Source: Pegoplata infirma (taxonomy: Eukaryota > Arthropoda > Insecta > Diptera > Anthomyiidae). From it: a stretch of DNA of 64,000 nt. Below, one piece after another: positions 23,201 to 32,934 of this stretch. The notes beneath the pieces were generated by a model, which had not been told where the DNA came from, did not search any database, and saw only the letters and a list, made by a program, of their open reading frames with translations. The position numbers and the translations under genes were made by a program. The stretch spans positions 9,165,266 through 9,229,265 of the forward strand of contig OY992540.1 of the NCBI GenBank assembly GCA_963921195.1. The letters run 5' to 3'. Position 1 is the stretch's first letter. Every line of letters starts with the position of its first letter.

Positions 23201-26200
23201 TACTTAAAAAAATTTTGTAAAAAAAATTGGAGTAAAAAAAAAAATTTGGAAAAAATTTACATTCTAAAAAATTAAAGTGAAAAAAAATTCTCAAGTAAAA
23301 AAAATTGTCTTTCATTTCGTTCCTTTCTATTTTATACCTTGTTCTTTTCCATATCGTTTTCTGTGCCATTTCCTTTTATTCCATGTGTGTTTCATTCCAT
23401 TAGCTCAATGTTTTAAAAAATATCATTTCCCCTCTTTTCTCCTAAAAACTATTTTTTTTTGTGTAAGTTTCTAGAACTATTAGTTTATATGATAGAAAAA
23501 GTACCAAACTGCCAATTTTACCGCCTTAAAATCAAAATTTTCAAAAATTCCTTCTTAGTATATGTTTTTGCCGGGAGAAGAACTATTTTTATTTAATTGC
23601 CTCGCCCATTTGAAGCGAATTTCAAAAAGGTGTAGCGGCCGAACAGTAAAATTCCTGTTTAACATTGCTTCGCCTCTTATTTTGACTCTTAAGATCGTTT
23701 TTGATCGCCTTTAAAATATTTTAACTATCGTTATGTTGAGAGAGCGAGAGAATATTTAAAGTTTTTTAAAAAGCCAAATTGCAATGAAAAGCTTATTATA
23801 AAATTCATATTTTTCTTACCGTTGCATTTCTGGAACTCTAGTAATTTCCAAAGGAAAACTATGTGTATCCACTACATGCCAATGGAAAACATTTAACTTT
23901 GAAGCTGCCATAGCATCTAAAGTGTTGCGTATTTGTCTTAGAGGCATAAAATTACGTGCCGTATCCAAAAGAATACCACGATGAGGATATAAGGGACGAT
24001 CCGTAATACGAGCAGCATCCACTAACAATAAACCATTACTAAAAAAAATTTTAAATTTGGAAAATAAATATTAACTCAAGTTTTCAAATAGCCAACCTTG
24101 CTGAGTACTTACGTTATACAGCCAGTTATTAAATTACTTAACGTCTCAAAAGCATGGCGAGCTCCATAAACTGTAGGAGCTTTGATATCCACAAAAGTTG
24201 CCGTACCTTAAAGACAAAAATTAATCAAGTAGTTAAAGAAATATTTTAAAATAGTCTTTTCCTAAATCTACCTGTAGTTCTTATTAACAATACATAAGAT
24301 TCATCGGTTGTCCAATCCAATGATAAACTTGAAGAATTTATTGTCGCCTTTACCAATATTTCCTTACTGTCTTCTAAAGTACAATTACGCACACACTCCT
24401 TAATGATGTTACTTAAAAATATACGATTTGTTTCACGGATAAATTGTGTGGATGCCGCACTTGGTGCTACTACATTAAATCGTACTTTCCAGGGATCAAA
24501 ATGTACCCTTTCCTTAGATAAACTACATTCTCCAGTAGGCAGTGGCCAAATGGCACCGTATTTACCGCATGATAGTCGACAATCATGTTGACTTTCAAAT
24601 CGTTTGGCATCTCCAACATTTGGCGCTGTATCTGGTAGACATAAATCCGTTGAAGTACAAATCCATAAATTACTGAAAATGGAAAAACGGGAAAATGTTA
24701 ATGATTAAGTCAAGAGAAAGACTTTGTTAAATTTTCAATTTAAATAAGCTAACTTTTAGCAAATTTTTCTGCTGAATTGGATGATTGAATTACTAATTCT
24801 ATGTCATTCAGTGTTAAAAAAGAATTGGACATTTTCTTTAATATAACTGATTCTGTTTGCTGAATTTCAAAATATTTTTGTGCAGATTGCAGCTGATTAA
24901 TTTGCTAAGTTTTAAGTTATAGTTTGTATAAACTAATTACACAGTGCAACAACCAAAACTTTATAAGTGGCGTATGCTTAATTTTGTAATTGTCTTTAAA
25001 ATTTGGAAAAATTGGTCCAGGGGGAAAAGTGTCTCCTTGAAGAACTAAACAAAAATTTTAAAACACGTGATTTTTTAAATTTTTTTGGAATTTTTGTTAA
25101 ACAAATGAAACATTTTTGTTACGGAAAGAGTTCAATACCCTGCATTTGGACCCAGGGGACATTTGGGCCCACCTCCTTATGTAGAGGCAGGCCCATTATC
25201 ATTTTAAAATTGAAAAAATTGTATCTGTTAAGTGCAAAAATCAAAATAAATCTATTTGTCAACATTTATCGCAATGGATAAGGTATCCCCAATTTAATTT
25301 TTTTCCATTTTGGAGGGTTTAAAAGATTCGACAAGGCCGAATTGAACATTTTCACTTGTTTTTATCAAAACTTAGTTTTTCATCAAAAACATTTTTTTAT
25401 CGAAATTTTCTTTCACCAAATTTTGTTTTGAATATTTTTTTTTTAATACTTAACTTACAAGCTGGTTAGTAAAATGTTTTTCACCAGCTGGTGAATAACA
25501 CGTGACATTTTCCATCATTATTTTATAATTTTTTATGTCACGTCTACACAGGCGCGGATCCAGCTCTTGGGTTTGAGTGGGGAAATTTTTTTTTTGCTCA
25601 AATTTTTTTTTCTTCCAGGGAACTTCAGGTCGAATTTGAATCATTTGTTAAGGTTTTTACTGTTCAACTCTTATTTATTATGATTTTTTCTATAGAAACA
25701 TTTTAAAATTTTAAAAATTTATTCCTATATAAAATAATAATTAATTAATATTTTGAAAAAATGTCTCTTCAAGAAATTTTCAGGTTCTAAAGTAGAGATG
25801 GGCGCGTGAGTGAATTTTGACTCACGCACGCTCACGCTCACGAAATAAAAATTTTACTCACGCACGATCACGCTCGAAATTATTTTTTCTGAGTAACTAA
25901 AATTTTTCTCACGCTCACGATGACTCACGAAATTAAAATTAAAAAATTATTATTTCACCTCTTTCGATTTCTTGTACAAAAAGTATTGAATTTCCTTAAA
26001 ACAATAATAAAAATAACAATTTTGGACTAATTTCCCTCTAAATTCAATATGACGATTTTTTTACTCGTTTTCTGTTTTAAACAGCGCAAAAAAATCACGC
26101 AAACTCACGAAACAAAAATTACTCACGCACGATCACGCGTGATTCACGCGTGAATCACGTGAATCACGCGTGAATCACGTGAATCACGAAAAATTCATGT

Positions 26201-29200
26201 CACGCGCGCATCTGTATTCTAAAGCATCTTTCTGACAGCAAAAGACCCAGATTCTGACATAATTTTCTAATAGAAAGTTTATGATTCTGAGACGTTATCC
26301 CAATAGAAAACTTCTGAGGTTCTGAGGCATTTTGATACAGAAAATCTTTTAAAATTTATACAAAAATATTTTAAGTAGGTTTACTCTAGCTCTAGGTCAT
26401 TATTTCCCTTACTTATTAAAGCTATGATATTCTCATAGAATAATTTTTAAAAAAAATATTCTATAAGAATATCAAAGTCTAAATAAGTAAAGGAAATGAT
26501 GACCTCGAGCTAGAATAAATCTACTAAAAAAATATTTTTAAGGTCGAATGTAACGATTTTTATTTTCTAATAAAAATAATCAGAAATTATACAAAAAGTT
26601 TTAAATTCTGATGCACCTTCATATAGAAAATTCTAAGATACTTATGCAATTCTCACACCAAAAAATTCTATATTTATAAAAAATGTTCGTAAAAATTCTC
26701 AGATTTAGTGAGTTTTTGTTTCATTGAAAACTTCTTAGGTTCTGCAATATTAAAAATTTGTTCAATTCTATTTTTCCACAGAAAAGGTTTATGATACCGA
26801 AACGATCTTTCTACACCAAAAATTTTAGGGGTTGAAAAAATATTCCGTAGAAAGTACCTGAGATTAGAAAAATTGAGGACATTAACGCTGTTAAAAATTT
26901 TTGGAGGCAATTTTCTGGATTCTGAGACATTTTTCTATTAAAAAAGTTTTGTTTTCTGTGAAACTTTTCCTTAGAAAAAGTCTAAGAAAGTCAAGCATTT
27001 TCTGAGAAATATTTTTTTTAGAGAGTCTAAGAATGTTTTAGTTTCTGACAAGGGAAGTCTCCCTGGTGTCACCCTCCGATATTCATGAAATTTGGATATG
27101 TTGTTAAGAACCACCCCCCCCCCCAACTCATTTTTAGGGGGGGGGGGGGGTGGTGGTCGATTTGTATGGGGGGAAATTGACCTTTTTCAAAAAATACTCA
27201 ATATGACGAAAAGTTGTGCATGTTTGGACACGTTCTTAGCACACGTAGATAGGTTTTCCAAAGACCTTTCATTTGGTATGCAACATGACTTGGTTTCTTT
27301 GCATAATATAGGAGATAAACGAAAAAACTGAAAAATGGCCTTGTCTTCCCCCCTCCTTTTCTCCCCCTAAATATGAGTTTGGGCAGCTATACGTGTCCCT
27401 TTATTTTTTCTGATCTACAAAATAAAACAAATTCCATAAAGATCCGCGGGTGATACTAGGGAGACTTCCCTTGTGAGTCATTTTTCCCATAGAAAAAATC
27501 TCAGAGTCTGAGTCTCTGAAATTTTTCCTACAAAAAAAAGTCCTAGATTCTGAGTCATTTTTCAAATAAAAAACAAATTCGTCCTATAGCGCAATTTTTA
27601 TAGAAAAAGATTTTGGATTCTGAGTTATTTTTCCTATCGGAAAAGTCATAGATTTTAGAATATTTTTTTAATATTAAAACTCAAAAAATTCTGTGATATT
27701 TTTAATATCGAAAAAATCGGGGATTTTTTCTAGGATTCTAGGACTTTTTTCTATAGAAAAGATCTCAGCTTTTCCCATTAAAAGTCTTAGATTCTGAGAC
27801 ATCCTTCTAATAATAATAGTCTCAGATTCTGAGACGTTTTTCCTAAGGAAAAATACTTAGATTCCGCGAAATTTTTCCTATAAAAGTCACAGGTTCTGTA
27901 TAATTTTTCCTATAGAAAAAGTCTAAAATTCTGTTGCATTTTTTGTATAAATTTTTAATATTGAAAAAATCTAAAATTTTTTCTAGGATTCTAGGACTTT
28001 ATTCCTATAGAAAAGGTCTCAACTTTTCCCATTAAAAAGTCTTAGATTCTGAGACGTCTTTCTAATAAAAATAATCTGAGATTCTGAGACAGTTTTCCTA
28101 AGGAAAAATACTTAGACTCCGAGACATTTTCCTATATTAAAAAATTTTGATTTTTTGTATAAAAAATTTTCAAATTTTCTCTGAAGAAAATTTTCTTATT
28201 TTTCCTATAAAAATTTTTATTTTAATTTTACTTTTTTTCTATAAAAAAAATTTAAGGTTTAAAAACAATTTTTCTAAAGAAAACTTTTGAGATTCTTGAA
28301 AATTCTAGAAAAAATTCTCACTCATGATTTCGTTTCCTAGTTTCTTTTTACCCAGAAGAATTGTCAAATTTTCAATATAGAAAATTCTCAGATTTTTTCC
28401 TATAAAAAAAAACTCTTAGATTTTTCCTATAGAAAAACTGTTAGATTTTTCATATAAAAATTGCCAAAATTATAAATTTTAACTTTTTTTTATAAATTCC
28501 CAAATTATTCATTTAGAAAAATTGAAAAATTTTTCATTCCCAAATATTTCGTCTAGAAATATTTTTGTATTTTTTTTAAAGAAAAGTTTTAGACCTAGTT
28601 TCTGTAACGCGAACGTCATACGTTCGTGACGAATTTGTGTGTATTTTGTTATTGTAACAAAAACAAAATACATGCAAATTCGTCGCAGACGAATGGCTTT
28701 CGAATTACTGCACTAAGAAAATTATGTCATTAACTGTTTGTAGGTTATTTTAAAAAGTAATCAGTAAAGTAATTTTAAAAGAAAAATCACTTATTTTATA
28801 AAGGATTTAATTTTTTTACTAGTTAGTTTTTTCGTAGTTAAAAAAATAATTTACTGTATTAAAAACGAATTTTCTGTTACATTTAATTTCGGCAGTAAAA
28901 AATTTCTTCTAAAGTTTTACTGTTTTTCAATACAAAATAACTGAATATTCACTAGTTTTTTAATGTTTTGGTTAGTCATTAAATTAACATTTAAAATTGA
29001 CTGTATTGTGTTTTTATTTTAAAAGAAAAAACACTGGAATGGTTTTTAAATAAAATTTCATTTGTTTTAAGTGAATATTCACTGGAATTTACCTACATAA
29101 TTCTTTGAGTGTGACATTGTAGGTTAATTTTTTCAGACTTTTATCACATAGAAAAATTCGAACATTCAGAAATATTTAGGGATTCTTAGACACTTTTTAT

Positions 29201-29725
29201 AGAAGAATTTCTATAAAAAAAAATTCTCCTATAGAAAAATTACCCGATTTTTCCTATAAAACACTTTTAAGGATTTTCCTAAAGAAAAGTTCTCAATTTC
29301 TCTCTAAAAAAATTCTCAAATTTTTTCATATAGAAAAATTTTACCATTCCGCAACATTTTTCCACTAGAAAAATTTTAAGATTCTTTAAAATTTTTTCAT
29401 AGAAAGTTTTTTCAGATCCTTGGACATTTTCATGTAAATTTTTCTTAGATTACTTCCTTTTCTCTCCTTTTTCCTATCCTTTCTTTTTACTTTTGTCTTT
29501 TTTTTTTCCTTTTTCCATTTTCCTTTTTTTCCTCTTTCGAATTCGGAGGGGGGGGGGGGGGGTTGAACGTAACAAAAAAATTTAAAAATGTCCTTTAAAT
29601 ATATTTCAGAATACTGAATATGAAACTCCCTCACATACATACCTGTTATCTGGTTCCTTAGCACTTGTAGATATTAAAAATAATATTTGCGCTAGTAGAG
29701 GTATTAAATTGTATTGAATATTCAT
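14242..29725 (-). CDS. Hexo2: Beta-N-acetylhexosaminidase (GH20), Hexo2-like
   Basis: A secreted or lysosomal glycosidase removing terminal beta-GlcNAc/GalNAc from chitooligosaccharides or glycans. Six exons join in frame on the minus strand: 29643-29725, 24272-24672, 24113-24206, 23820-24038, 14496-15301 and 14242-14423, in total 1785 nt or 594 codons with GT-AG introns throughout. Residues 1-22 form a signal peptide (hydrophobic LIPLLAQILFLISTSA). The N-terminal GH20b-like domain spans about 70-220. The GH20 barrel starts at HRGILLDTARNF; the catalytic pair is D374-E375 in HMGGDEV. IEIDGPSHAGNGW near 297-309 differs from the DAPAHVGEGW type of Hexo1/fused lobes, which is why I favour Hexo2. 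The C-terminus ends in NEGQCL. Intron 4 (15302-23819) is 8.5 kb and carries a LINE; intron 1 (24673-29642) carries minisatellites and MITEs. The symbol rests on remembered similarity. Confidence 0.88.
15305..15657. other. Intron 4 of the Hexo2-like gene, 3' part
   Basis: Intronic sequence without a recognisable element, up to the inverted repeat that begins near 15658. Confidence 0.5.
16650..17729 (+). CDS. LINE ORF1 with PHD-like zinc finger
   Basis: 359 codons. Residues 8-63 form a PHD-type finger with ordered Cys/His: CGLSSC, CCGRCAKWYHLKC and CEEC; such fingers are known in ORF1 of CR1-like LINEs. A long charged, coiled-coil-prone segment (about 95-150) follows, then a basic and asparagine-rich middle (NNEKSSNKKKNVRI) and an acidic tail. 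ORF1 proteins bind LINE RNA as chaperones; here that is inferred. The ORF is uninterrupted, which argues for recent insertion. Translation start chosen at the first ATG (CGTATAATGGCGCC). Confidence 0.85.
   Translation: MAPRDAIPCGLSSCSRNVTSSSGGICCGRCAKWYHLKCVNVSTDEFNFLHKNKGKFGYTCEECSKLPSTSSFGVSELSEEMRCSNASIQNKLDALLCKMDSYDTKVNGLNEEVKNCNKMINYVDECTRKKTKELEDKNEILQKRFNRPDIIINGLPREKINLKEVVIQIFEFLGETINEYDLNVCCYINNRKCVLIKFNSLLKRNSIMASYFKKGKLFQHDIDILKNISENSNKNTTNDEEAVSNNEKSSNKKKNVRIYLNDHLTEKGGKLSRLCRKLREKKVIEKFRILNSDLPRVKIHFKDTSEKIFEYEECFSFFGDINNQQEAEINLLQDNPVDDDPINEENNAVNDTASDVNIS
18462..18561. mobile_element. 100-bp palindromic MITE in the LINE spacer
   Basis: Arms TAAGTGTCTCTTCACAATGC and TAAGTGGCTCTTCACAATAC invert onto each other and continue with CAGCAGNCAGCAAAAT-like sequence. 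The outer TA may be the target duplication. It lies between ORF1 and ORF2 of the LINE, so it is younger than the LINE or part of its lineage. Confidence 0.75.
18783..21620 (+). pseudogene. LINE ORF2: endonuclease-reverse transcriptase, one stop
   Basis: 946 codons in a single frame, broken only by TGA at 19392-19394 (codon 204). The N-terminal ~200 codons are an APE-type endonuclease (HVNCQSI, GLSETWL, GDFNCNF). The RT domain follows with VPIHKKD, FRPISILPS, SLDLTKAFDRLNH, GVPQGSVIGPILF and the catalytic FADD at residues 675-678. The C-terminal part (about 720-945) is the thumb/connection region; I see no RNase H. The protein would nick target DNA and copy LINE RNA onto it. The stop falls at the end of the endonuclease, so this copy is probably immobile. 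Confidence 0.9.
21950..21996 (+). repeat. (AAATA/AAAT)n 3' tail of the LINE
   Basis: About nine AAATA/AAAT units after a TTGTACCACAAAT junction. A short simple-repeat tail instead of poly(A) is common in CR1/L2-like LINEs. Confidence 0.75.
22185..22765 (+). repeat. Dispersed repeat A2 (5' part missing)
   Basis: Lacks the TATACCCTCCA head. Starts near GGCCATTTCGATCGATTTTA, keeps GTCTGTCCGTCTCTCTGTCTG and the A2 block, and ends GTTGGAGGGTATAAGAGATTC with the TTCGGCACAGCCGAA palindrome. Confidence 0.8.
22770..23819. other. Intron 4 remainder, unassigned AT-rich DNA
   Basis: No transposon ends or conserved ORFs recognised. A G/A-rich stretch at 23125-23240 and a C/T-rich one at 23330-23460 give long but featureless ORFs on both strands. 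Confidence 0.4.
25000..25360 (+). repeat. Dispersed repeat A2 fragment in intron 1
   Basis: Picks up at AAATTGGTCCAGGGGGAAAAG, then CTTGAAGAACTAAAC and TTTGTTACGGAAAGAGTTCA, and ends TTTTGGAGGGTTTAAAAGATTC with the TTCG...CGAATT palindrome. The 5' half is missing. Confidence 0.75.
25470..25500. repeat. CACCAGCTGGTG palindrome motif
   Basis: TTTTTCACCAGCTGGTGAATA is one of four occurrences of this motif (also near 33497, 40815 and 41727), always next to repeat A2 or GATGAAAAA arrays. Confidence 0.6.
25793..26216. mobile_element. 424-bp hAT-type MITE, TSD TTCTAAAG
   Basis: Perfect 8-bp duplications TTCTAAAG at 25785-25792 and 26217-26224. Ends TAGAGATGGGCGCGTGA and TACAGATGCGCGCGTGA (reverse complement) match at 15 of 17. 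The interior is built from CTCACGCACGATCACG and CACGCGTGAATCACGTG words, far more CpG-rich than the surroundings. A related end (TAGAGATGGGCTCACG) occurs at 55509. No transposase. Confidence 0.92.
26362..26541. mobile_element. 180-bp foldback, relative of 42512-42968
   Basis: Arms carry TTATTCTAGCTCGAGGTCAT-like sequence in inverted orientation, then CTTACTTAT and GATATTCTCATAGAAT. TCGACCTTAAAAATATTTTT marks the outer end. A third, partial copy lies at 38944-39055. Confidence 0.75.
27049..27473 (+). mobile_element. 425-bp MITE, second copy of 2992-3591, TSD TGA
   Basis: CAAGGGAAGTCTCCCT ends with TGA on both sides (27046-27048, 27474-27476). Shorter than the copy at 2992 and inverted relative to it. 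It contains a run of C (from about 27113) facing a run of G (from about 27137) around CTCATTTTTAG, a possible strong hairpin. Inserted in the minisatellite array. Confidence 0.88.
28606..28710. mobile_element. ~105-bp palindromic MITE
   Basis: Arms ACGAATTTGTGTGTATTTTG and ACGAATTTGCATGTATTTTG invert around TTATTGTAACAAAA. They extend outward with TTCGT blocks to CTGTAA/CAGTAA ends. It abuts the CACT-ended element that follows. Confidence 0.65.
28711..29111. mobile_element. 401-bp CACT-ended TIR element (group C)
   Basis: Ends CACTAAGAAAATTATGTCAT and CACTCAAAGAATTATGTAGG (reverse complement). TG on both sides may be a 2-bp target duplication. The first ~80 bp (AATTATGTCATTAACTG...) recurs at 45391 and 61026. 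No ORF. Confidence 0.75.
29548..29562 (+). repeat. G15 homopolymer
   Basis: Fifteen consecutive G in the first intron of the Hexo2-like gene, 81 bp inside the first donor site. Length may be a sequencing approximation. Confidence 0.8.
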
Positions 29726-30030
29726 TTTTTATTGTTATTTTTTATATTTGTGTTATATTTTATTCACTTAATCATGTCGTTTTTATTGTTAGAAATTTAA
29801 CTGCATTTAAAAGTTGTGCAAGAAATATGCAAATTTTTTCTTTATTATTTATACACTTTATAATGGTGTCAAAAGGTTATTGATCTTATTGTTAGATCAA
29901 CTGATAGTATTAAACATTTGTAACAGTAATGTGCAACATTTGGGGCTAATCATATACAAAATTAGTTAAATTATTTATAAAAAATACTTTAACCTCCTTA
30001 TTAATATTCAAATTTAACAAACAAACCTGC
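29726..30030. other. 5' flank of the Hexo2-like gene
   Basis: Presumed promoter and 5' UTR for the minus-strand gene. AT-rich; no core promoter motif that I would defend. Confidence 0.4.
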
Positions 30031-30033
30031 ACT

Positions 30034-30698
30034 CAAAATAATCACTCTGTTAAATTACAGAGATACTCTGCTGAGCCAGCAGAAAATACCGTAGAAAACT
30101 CTGTAAAATGCGTTCGATAAAAAAATTTTAAATTTACAGAATTATCTGACCTGAATTTTACAAAAAAAAACTCTGTAAATTTACTAAGTTTTTAGTTGAA
30201 CGCATTTTATGAGTGCAAAATTTAACATTTACAAAATTTACTTTTTTTTATTTTTGTGAAAATTACGATTTTTTTACGAGTATTTCCAATTTTACACGAC
30301 ATCCTTGTAAAATTTACCAGCTTTTATTGTAACTTAAGACGCTATTTAAGGAGGGGTTAAAATATTTGGAAGTTTCTTGAAGAGATTTTTATTTGAAAAC
30401 ATAAAAACTGTATTACATAAAATTACATATGAAATTTAGTATTTTGTTAACGAGAAAAAATAAAACAAAGTATTTTTCTAACATCTGTATTTTAACAAAA
30501 AAAAACTCTGTTTATTATCTGCAAAATAGAGAATACAAAGTTAAAAGTAAAGTTACAGATAAAATTTTGTTTTTCCGTCACAAGAAAATACAAAGTATTT
30601 TCTTAAAATCTGTATTTCGGCAGATAACTTTGTCAAATATCTGTCGAATTGAGATTACAGTGATTTTACAGAGTATTTAACAGAGCAATTATTTCGAT
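30034..30698. mobile_element. ~665-bp CACTC-ended TIR element (group C)
   Basis: Left end CACTCAAAATAATCACTCTG continues into TTAAATTACAGAG; the right arm in reverse complement reads AATCGAAATAATTGCTCTG then TTAAAT. The interior is built of CTCTGTAAA and TCTGTATTT words. The ORF inside consists of these words and is not a gene. Confidence 0.6.
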
Positions 30699-30839
30699 TA
30701 TTATTATAACCTGAACACGAGTATAAAAAAAAATTTAAATCGGTTGAACGGGTTCCAGGATATTGTTATTTGAAAAAACGGATATTGTTATTTGAAAAAA
30801 CGTTTATGAAATTAAAAAAAAATTAATTTCTTTTCCTTG

Positions 30840-31365
30840 ACGTTTTCATAGAGCTTGAGACAATCTTTCATTTTAACTTAATTTGAGCCAAATCCGATAA
30901 TTTCAACACGTGGCGCCTTTGGAACAAAATTGTGGTTTTGTGGAAATCTTCCACAAATATTTTGAATATATGAAAAATGCCTTCGAATTTTGTACTCTTG
31001 CCCAAAACATTAAATCATGTAATGATTTCCGTGAAAAATATTAATAAAATTTCCATGGAATAGTTTTGGCGCAGCTTTGCATGTTAAAGATGGCAAGAGT
31101 GTATTTTTTATAATTTTAAGCTAAATTGGTCTCAAAAGCTGCGAAATATAAAGCACATTCGTTAAAACTGTGTCAAAGCTAATTTTTTGGCGTAAACTTC
31201 TTTAAATGCAAAAAAAAAAAAATTTCAAAATGCACTAAGATTGCATATTTAGCTGCTGGTAGCTAACTGGTTTTTTGTCCGAAATTTTTTTTGTTATTTT
31301 TCCCGTTAAAGGGTCCTAAGTCCCCATCATTTTGGGGGCAAGCTAAAAAAATTAATTCGGGACGC
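30840..31365. repeat. Old dispersed repeat fragments
   Basis: GAGCTTGAGACAATCTTTCA and GGCGCCTTTGG phrases belong to the family seen at 11640-12010 and 52760-53160. 30975-31025 (CGAATTTTGTACTCTTGCCC) recurs at 40875-40930. Confidence 0.5.
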
Positions 31366-31654
31366 GCTTATATACACCCTTTCATCTGTCTGTGGAAAGC
31401 AAGAAGGAGTCAAAATCAAAAGAGCTGCCTTGTCATTTTTGTAAATAAAAAAAAAAAATAACTTATTTTTTTTTTTAGTGCAAAATTGAACTGCTAGACT
31501 GATTTGGCAAGCAATTCGCTTATATATACCCTTTCATCTGTCTGTGGAAAGCAAGATGTAGTCCAAATCAAAAAAATGGCTTGTCATTTTTGTATGAAAA
31601 AGAAAAATTACTAATTTTTTTTTTTTGAGTGTAAAATTGAACTGCTAGACTGAT
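31366..31654. repeat. ~144-bp tandem duplication
   Basis: Two adjacent copies, each with CGCTTATATAYACCCTTTCA, GTCTGTGGAAAGCAAGA, CTTGTCATTTTTGTA and AAATTGAACTGCTAGACTGA. Poly(A) and poly(T) runs differ between copies. Confidence 0.8.
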
Positions 31655-31746
31655 TTGGCTAAAATTCAATACGAATTAGACGAAGGGAATGACAAAAATA
31701 TGTGCCAAGCTTCAGTACCTTTGACCAGGTAAATAACAAATATATA

Positions 31747-32478
31747 TAGGCTGCCCATTCGTACTTATTTGATCAGTACATGTACTGATTTTTTATCACG
31801 TGTACTGATCAAAAAACGTTGTACTGATTTGTACTGATTTTTTAAAATATGTACTGATTGTACTGATTTTTAAACATTTCAACATAAAAAATAATTTTAA
31901 TCGAAAATTCTGTACAAAAACTTGAATTTTCATAATATAAGTCGTCAGAGTTCTTTTTTATAACTTAAGTCTGAAAATGAGATAATTTATAAAAACGCAA
32001 AAATGAATGCGCACAGAATCTTTGAGGTTTTCTATAACGAAGATTCTGAGATCTTAGATGAGGTTATGTCATCAGTACCTCAGAAAATCAGGGCCTATAA
32101 AAAAACACGTGCTTATTAGCTTACTTACGGAAAAAGTCTTCAAAATCTGAGGGATTTTCTTATTCTCAAAGTCTGTGGAATTTTGTTATATTTTCTGCAC
32201 TGAAACGATCAAAACATTCAAATGAAGTCGTTTAAAGTCAACTAAATTTTCTGCAAAATAACGACAACAGTTGTTTTTTGCAGTTGTTTTTTAACAGTTG
32301 TTTTTTGCAGTTGTTTTTACTCAAAATAGTTGGGGTAAAGTTAGTTTAACCGACATATTTTGAGTGTTGAAAAACATCAGTGTTTACTCATAGAAAAAAA
32401 TTTTAGAGAGTTAATTCTAGAAAAAAACATAAAAACTTGGGCGTACTGATTTAAGCTCAGAAAAAAATGGTCACCCTA
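31747..32478. mobile_element. 732-bp hAT-type element, TSD AATATATA
   Basis: Ends TAGGCTGCCCATT and TAGGGTGACCATT (reverse complement). AATATATA flanks both sides (31739-31746, 32479-32486). The left part repeats GTACTGATTTTT about seven times, and the right part carries a single GTACTGATTT. It interrupts repeat A1, whose intact copy reads straight through the target site. No transposase. Confidence 0.88.
32198..32366. mobile_element. 169-bp CACTC-ended element (group C), nested
   Basis: Ends CACTGAAACGATC and CACTCAAAATATGTCGGTT (reverse complement). The centre holds repeats of CAGTTGTTTTTT. Sits inside the 31747-32478 element. Boundaries rest on short ends only. Confidence 0.45.
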
Positions 32479-32618
32479 AATATATATGCCAAACTTTAGG
32501 AGCCTCCGTAGTCTTTCAAAAGTTAGCGTGTTTTCAACAGACAGACAGACGGAAATCGCTAGATCGTCTTAAAATCGATCGAGGATCATGAATATATTTA
32601 CATTATGGGGACCTAGAC

Positions 32619-32839
32619 CAGTGGTCGGCAGAAAGAGGCATATGAATGTGTTAGTGCATGTATTTGTGTAATTTTTAAACAAAGCGACATCAACCTGCTT
32701 GGAAAAAAGTTAGCTTGCTACTGAATGAAGTTATTGTATATTTTATGCACTGAGCTGTGAGTTTTGTTGACATTCGTGTTGAATACATGTGGATAGCCGA
32801 ATGTGTTCGGGATCCATGTGCAACGGATGCCGACCACTG
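32619..32839. mobile_element. 221-bp hAT-type MITE, TSD ACCTAGAC
   Basis: Perfect 12-bp ends CAGTGGTCGGCA / TGCCGACCACTG and perfect 8-bp duplications ACCTAGAC at 32611-32618 and 32840-32847. It interrupts the GGGGACCTAGACCAATATTTC block of repeat A1, which is contiguous in other copies. No coding capacity. Confidence 0.95.
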
Positions 32840-32934
32840 ACCTAGACCAATATTTCGAGGTGTTACAAACGGAATGGCAAACTTATATATACCCTCTATC
32901 ACTAGAGGGCAGAAAATCAGATGAAGAAAAAGAA

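Larger units (their letters stand above)
26220..28600. repeat. Long array of alternating-palindrome minisatellite
   Basis: Degenerate ~35-bp units of TTTTTCTATAGAAAAA plus TCTCAGATTCTGAGAC, same as at 1-300. Interrupted by a small foldback (26362-26541) and a MITE (27049-27473). A short continuation is seen at 29140-29420. The order of units decays towards the right. Confidence 0.85.
31655..32905 (-). repeat. Dispersed repeat A1 carrying two hAT-type insertions
   Basis: Read in minus orientation: TATACCCTCT at about 32890-32900, TTGCCATTCCGTTTGTAAC, GTCTGTCTGTCTGTTG near 32545, and a CTAACTTTTGAAAGACT block. It is split by 32619-32839 and again by 31747-32478. The interrupted sequence is colinear with the intact copy at 34259. 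Confidence 0.85.
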
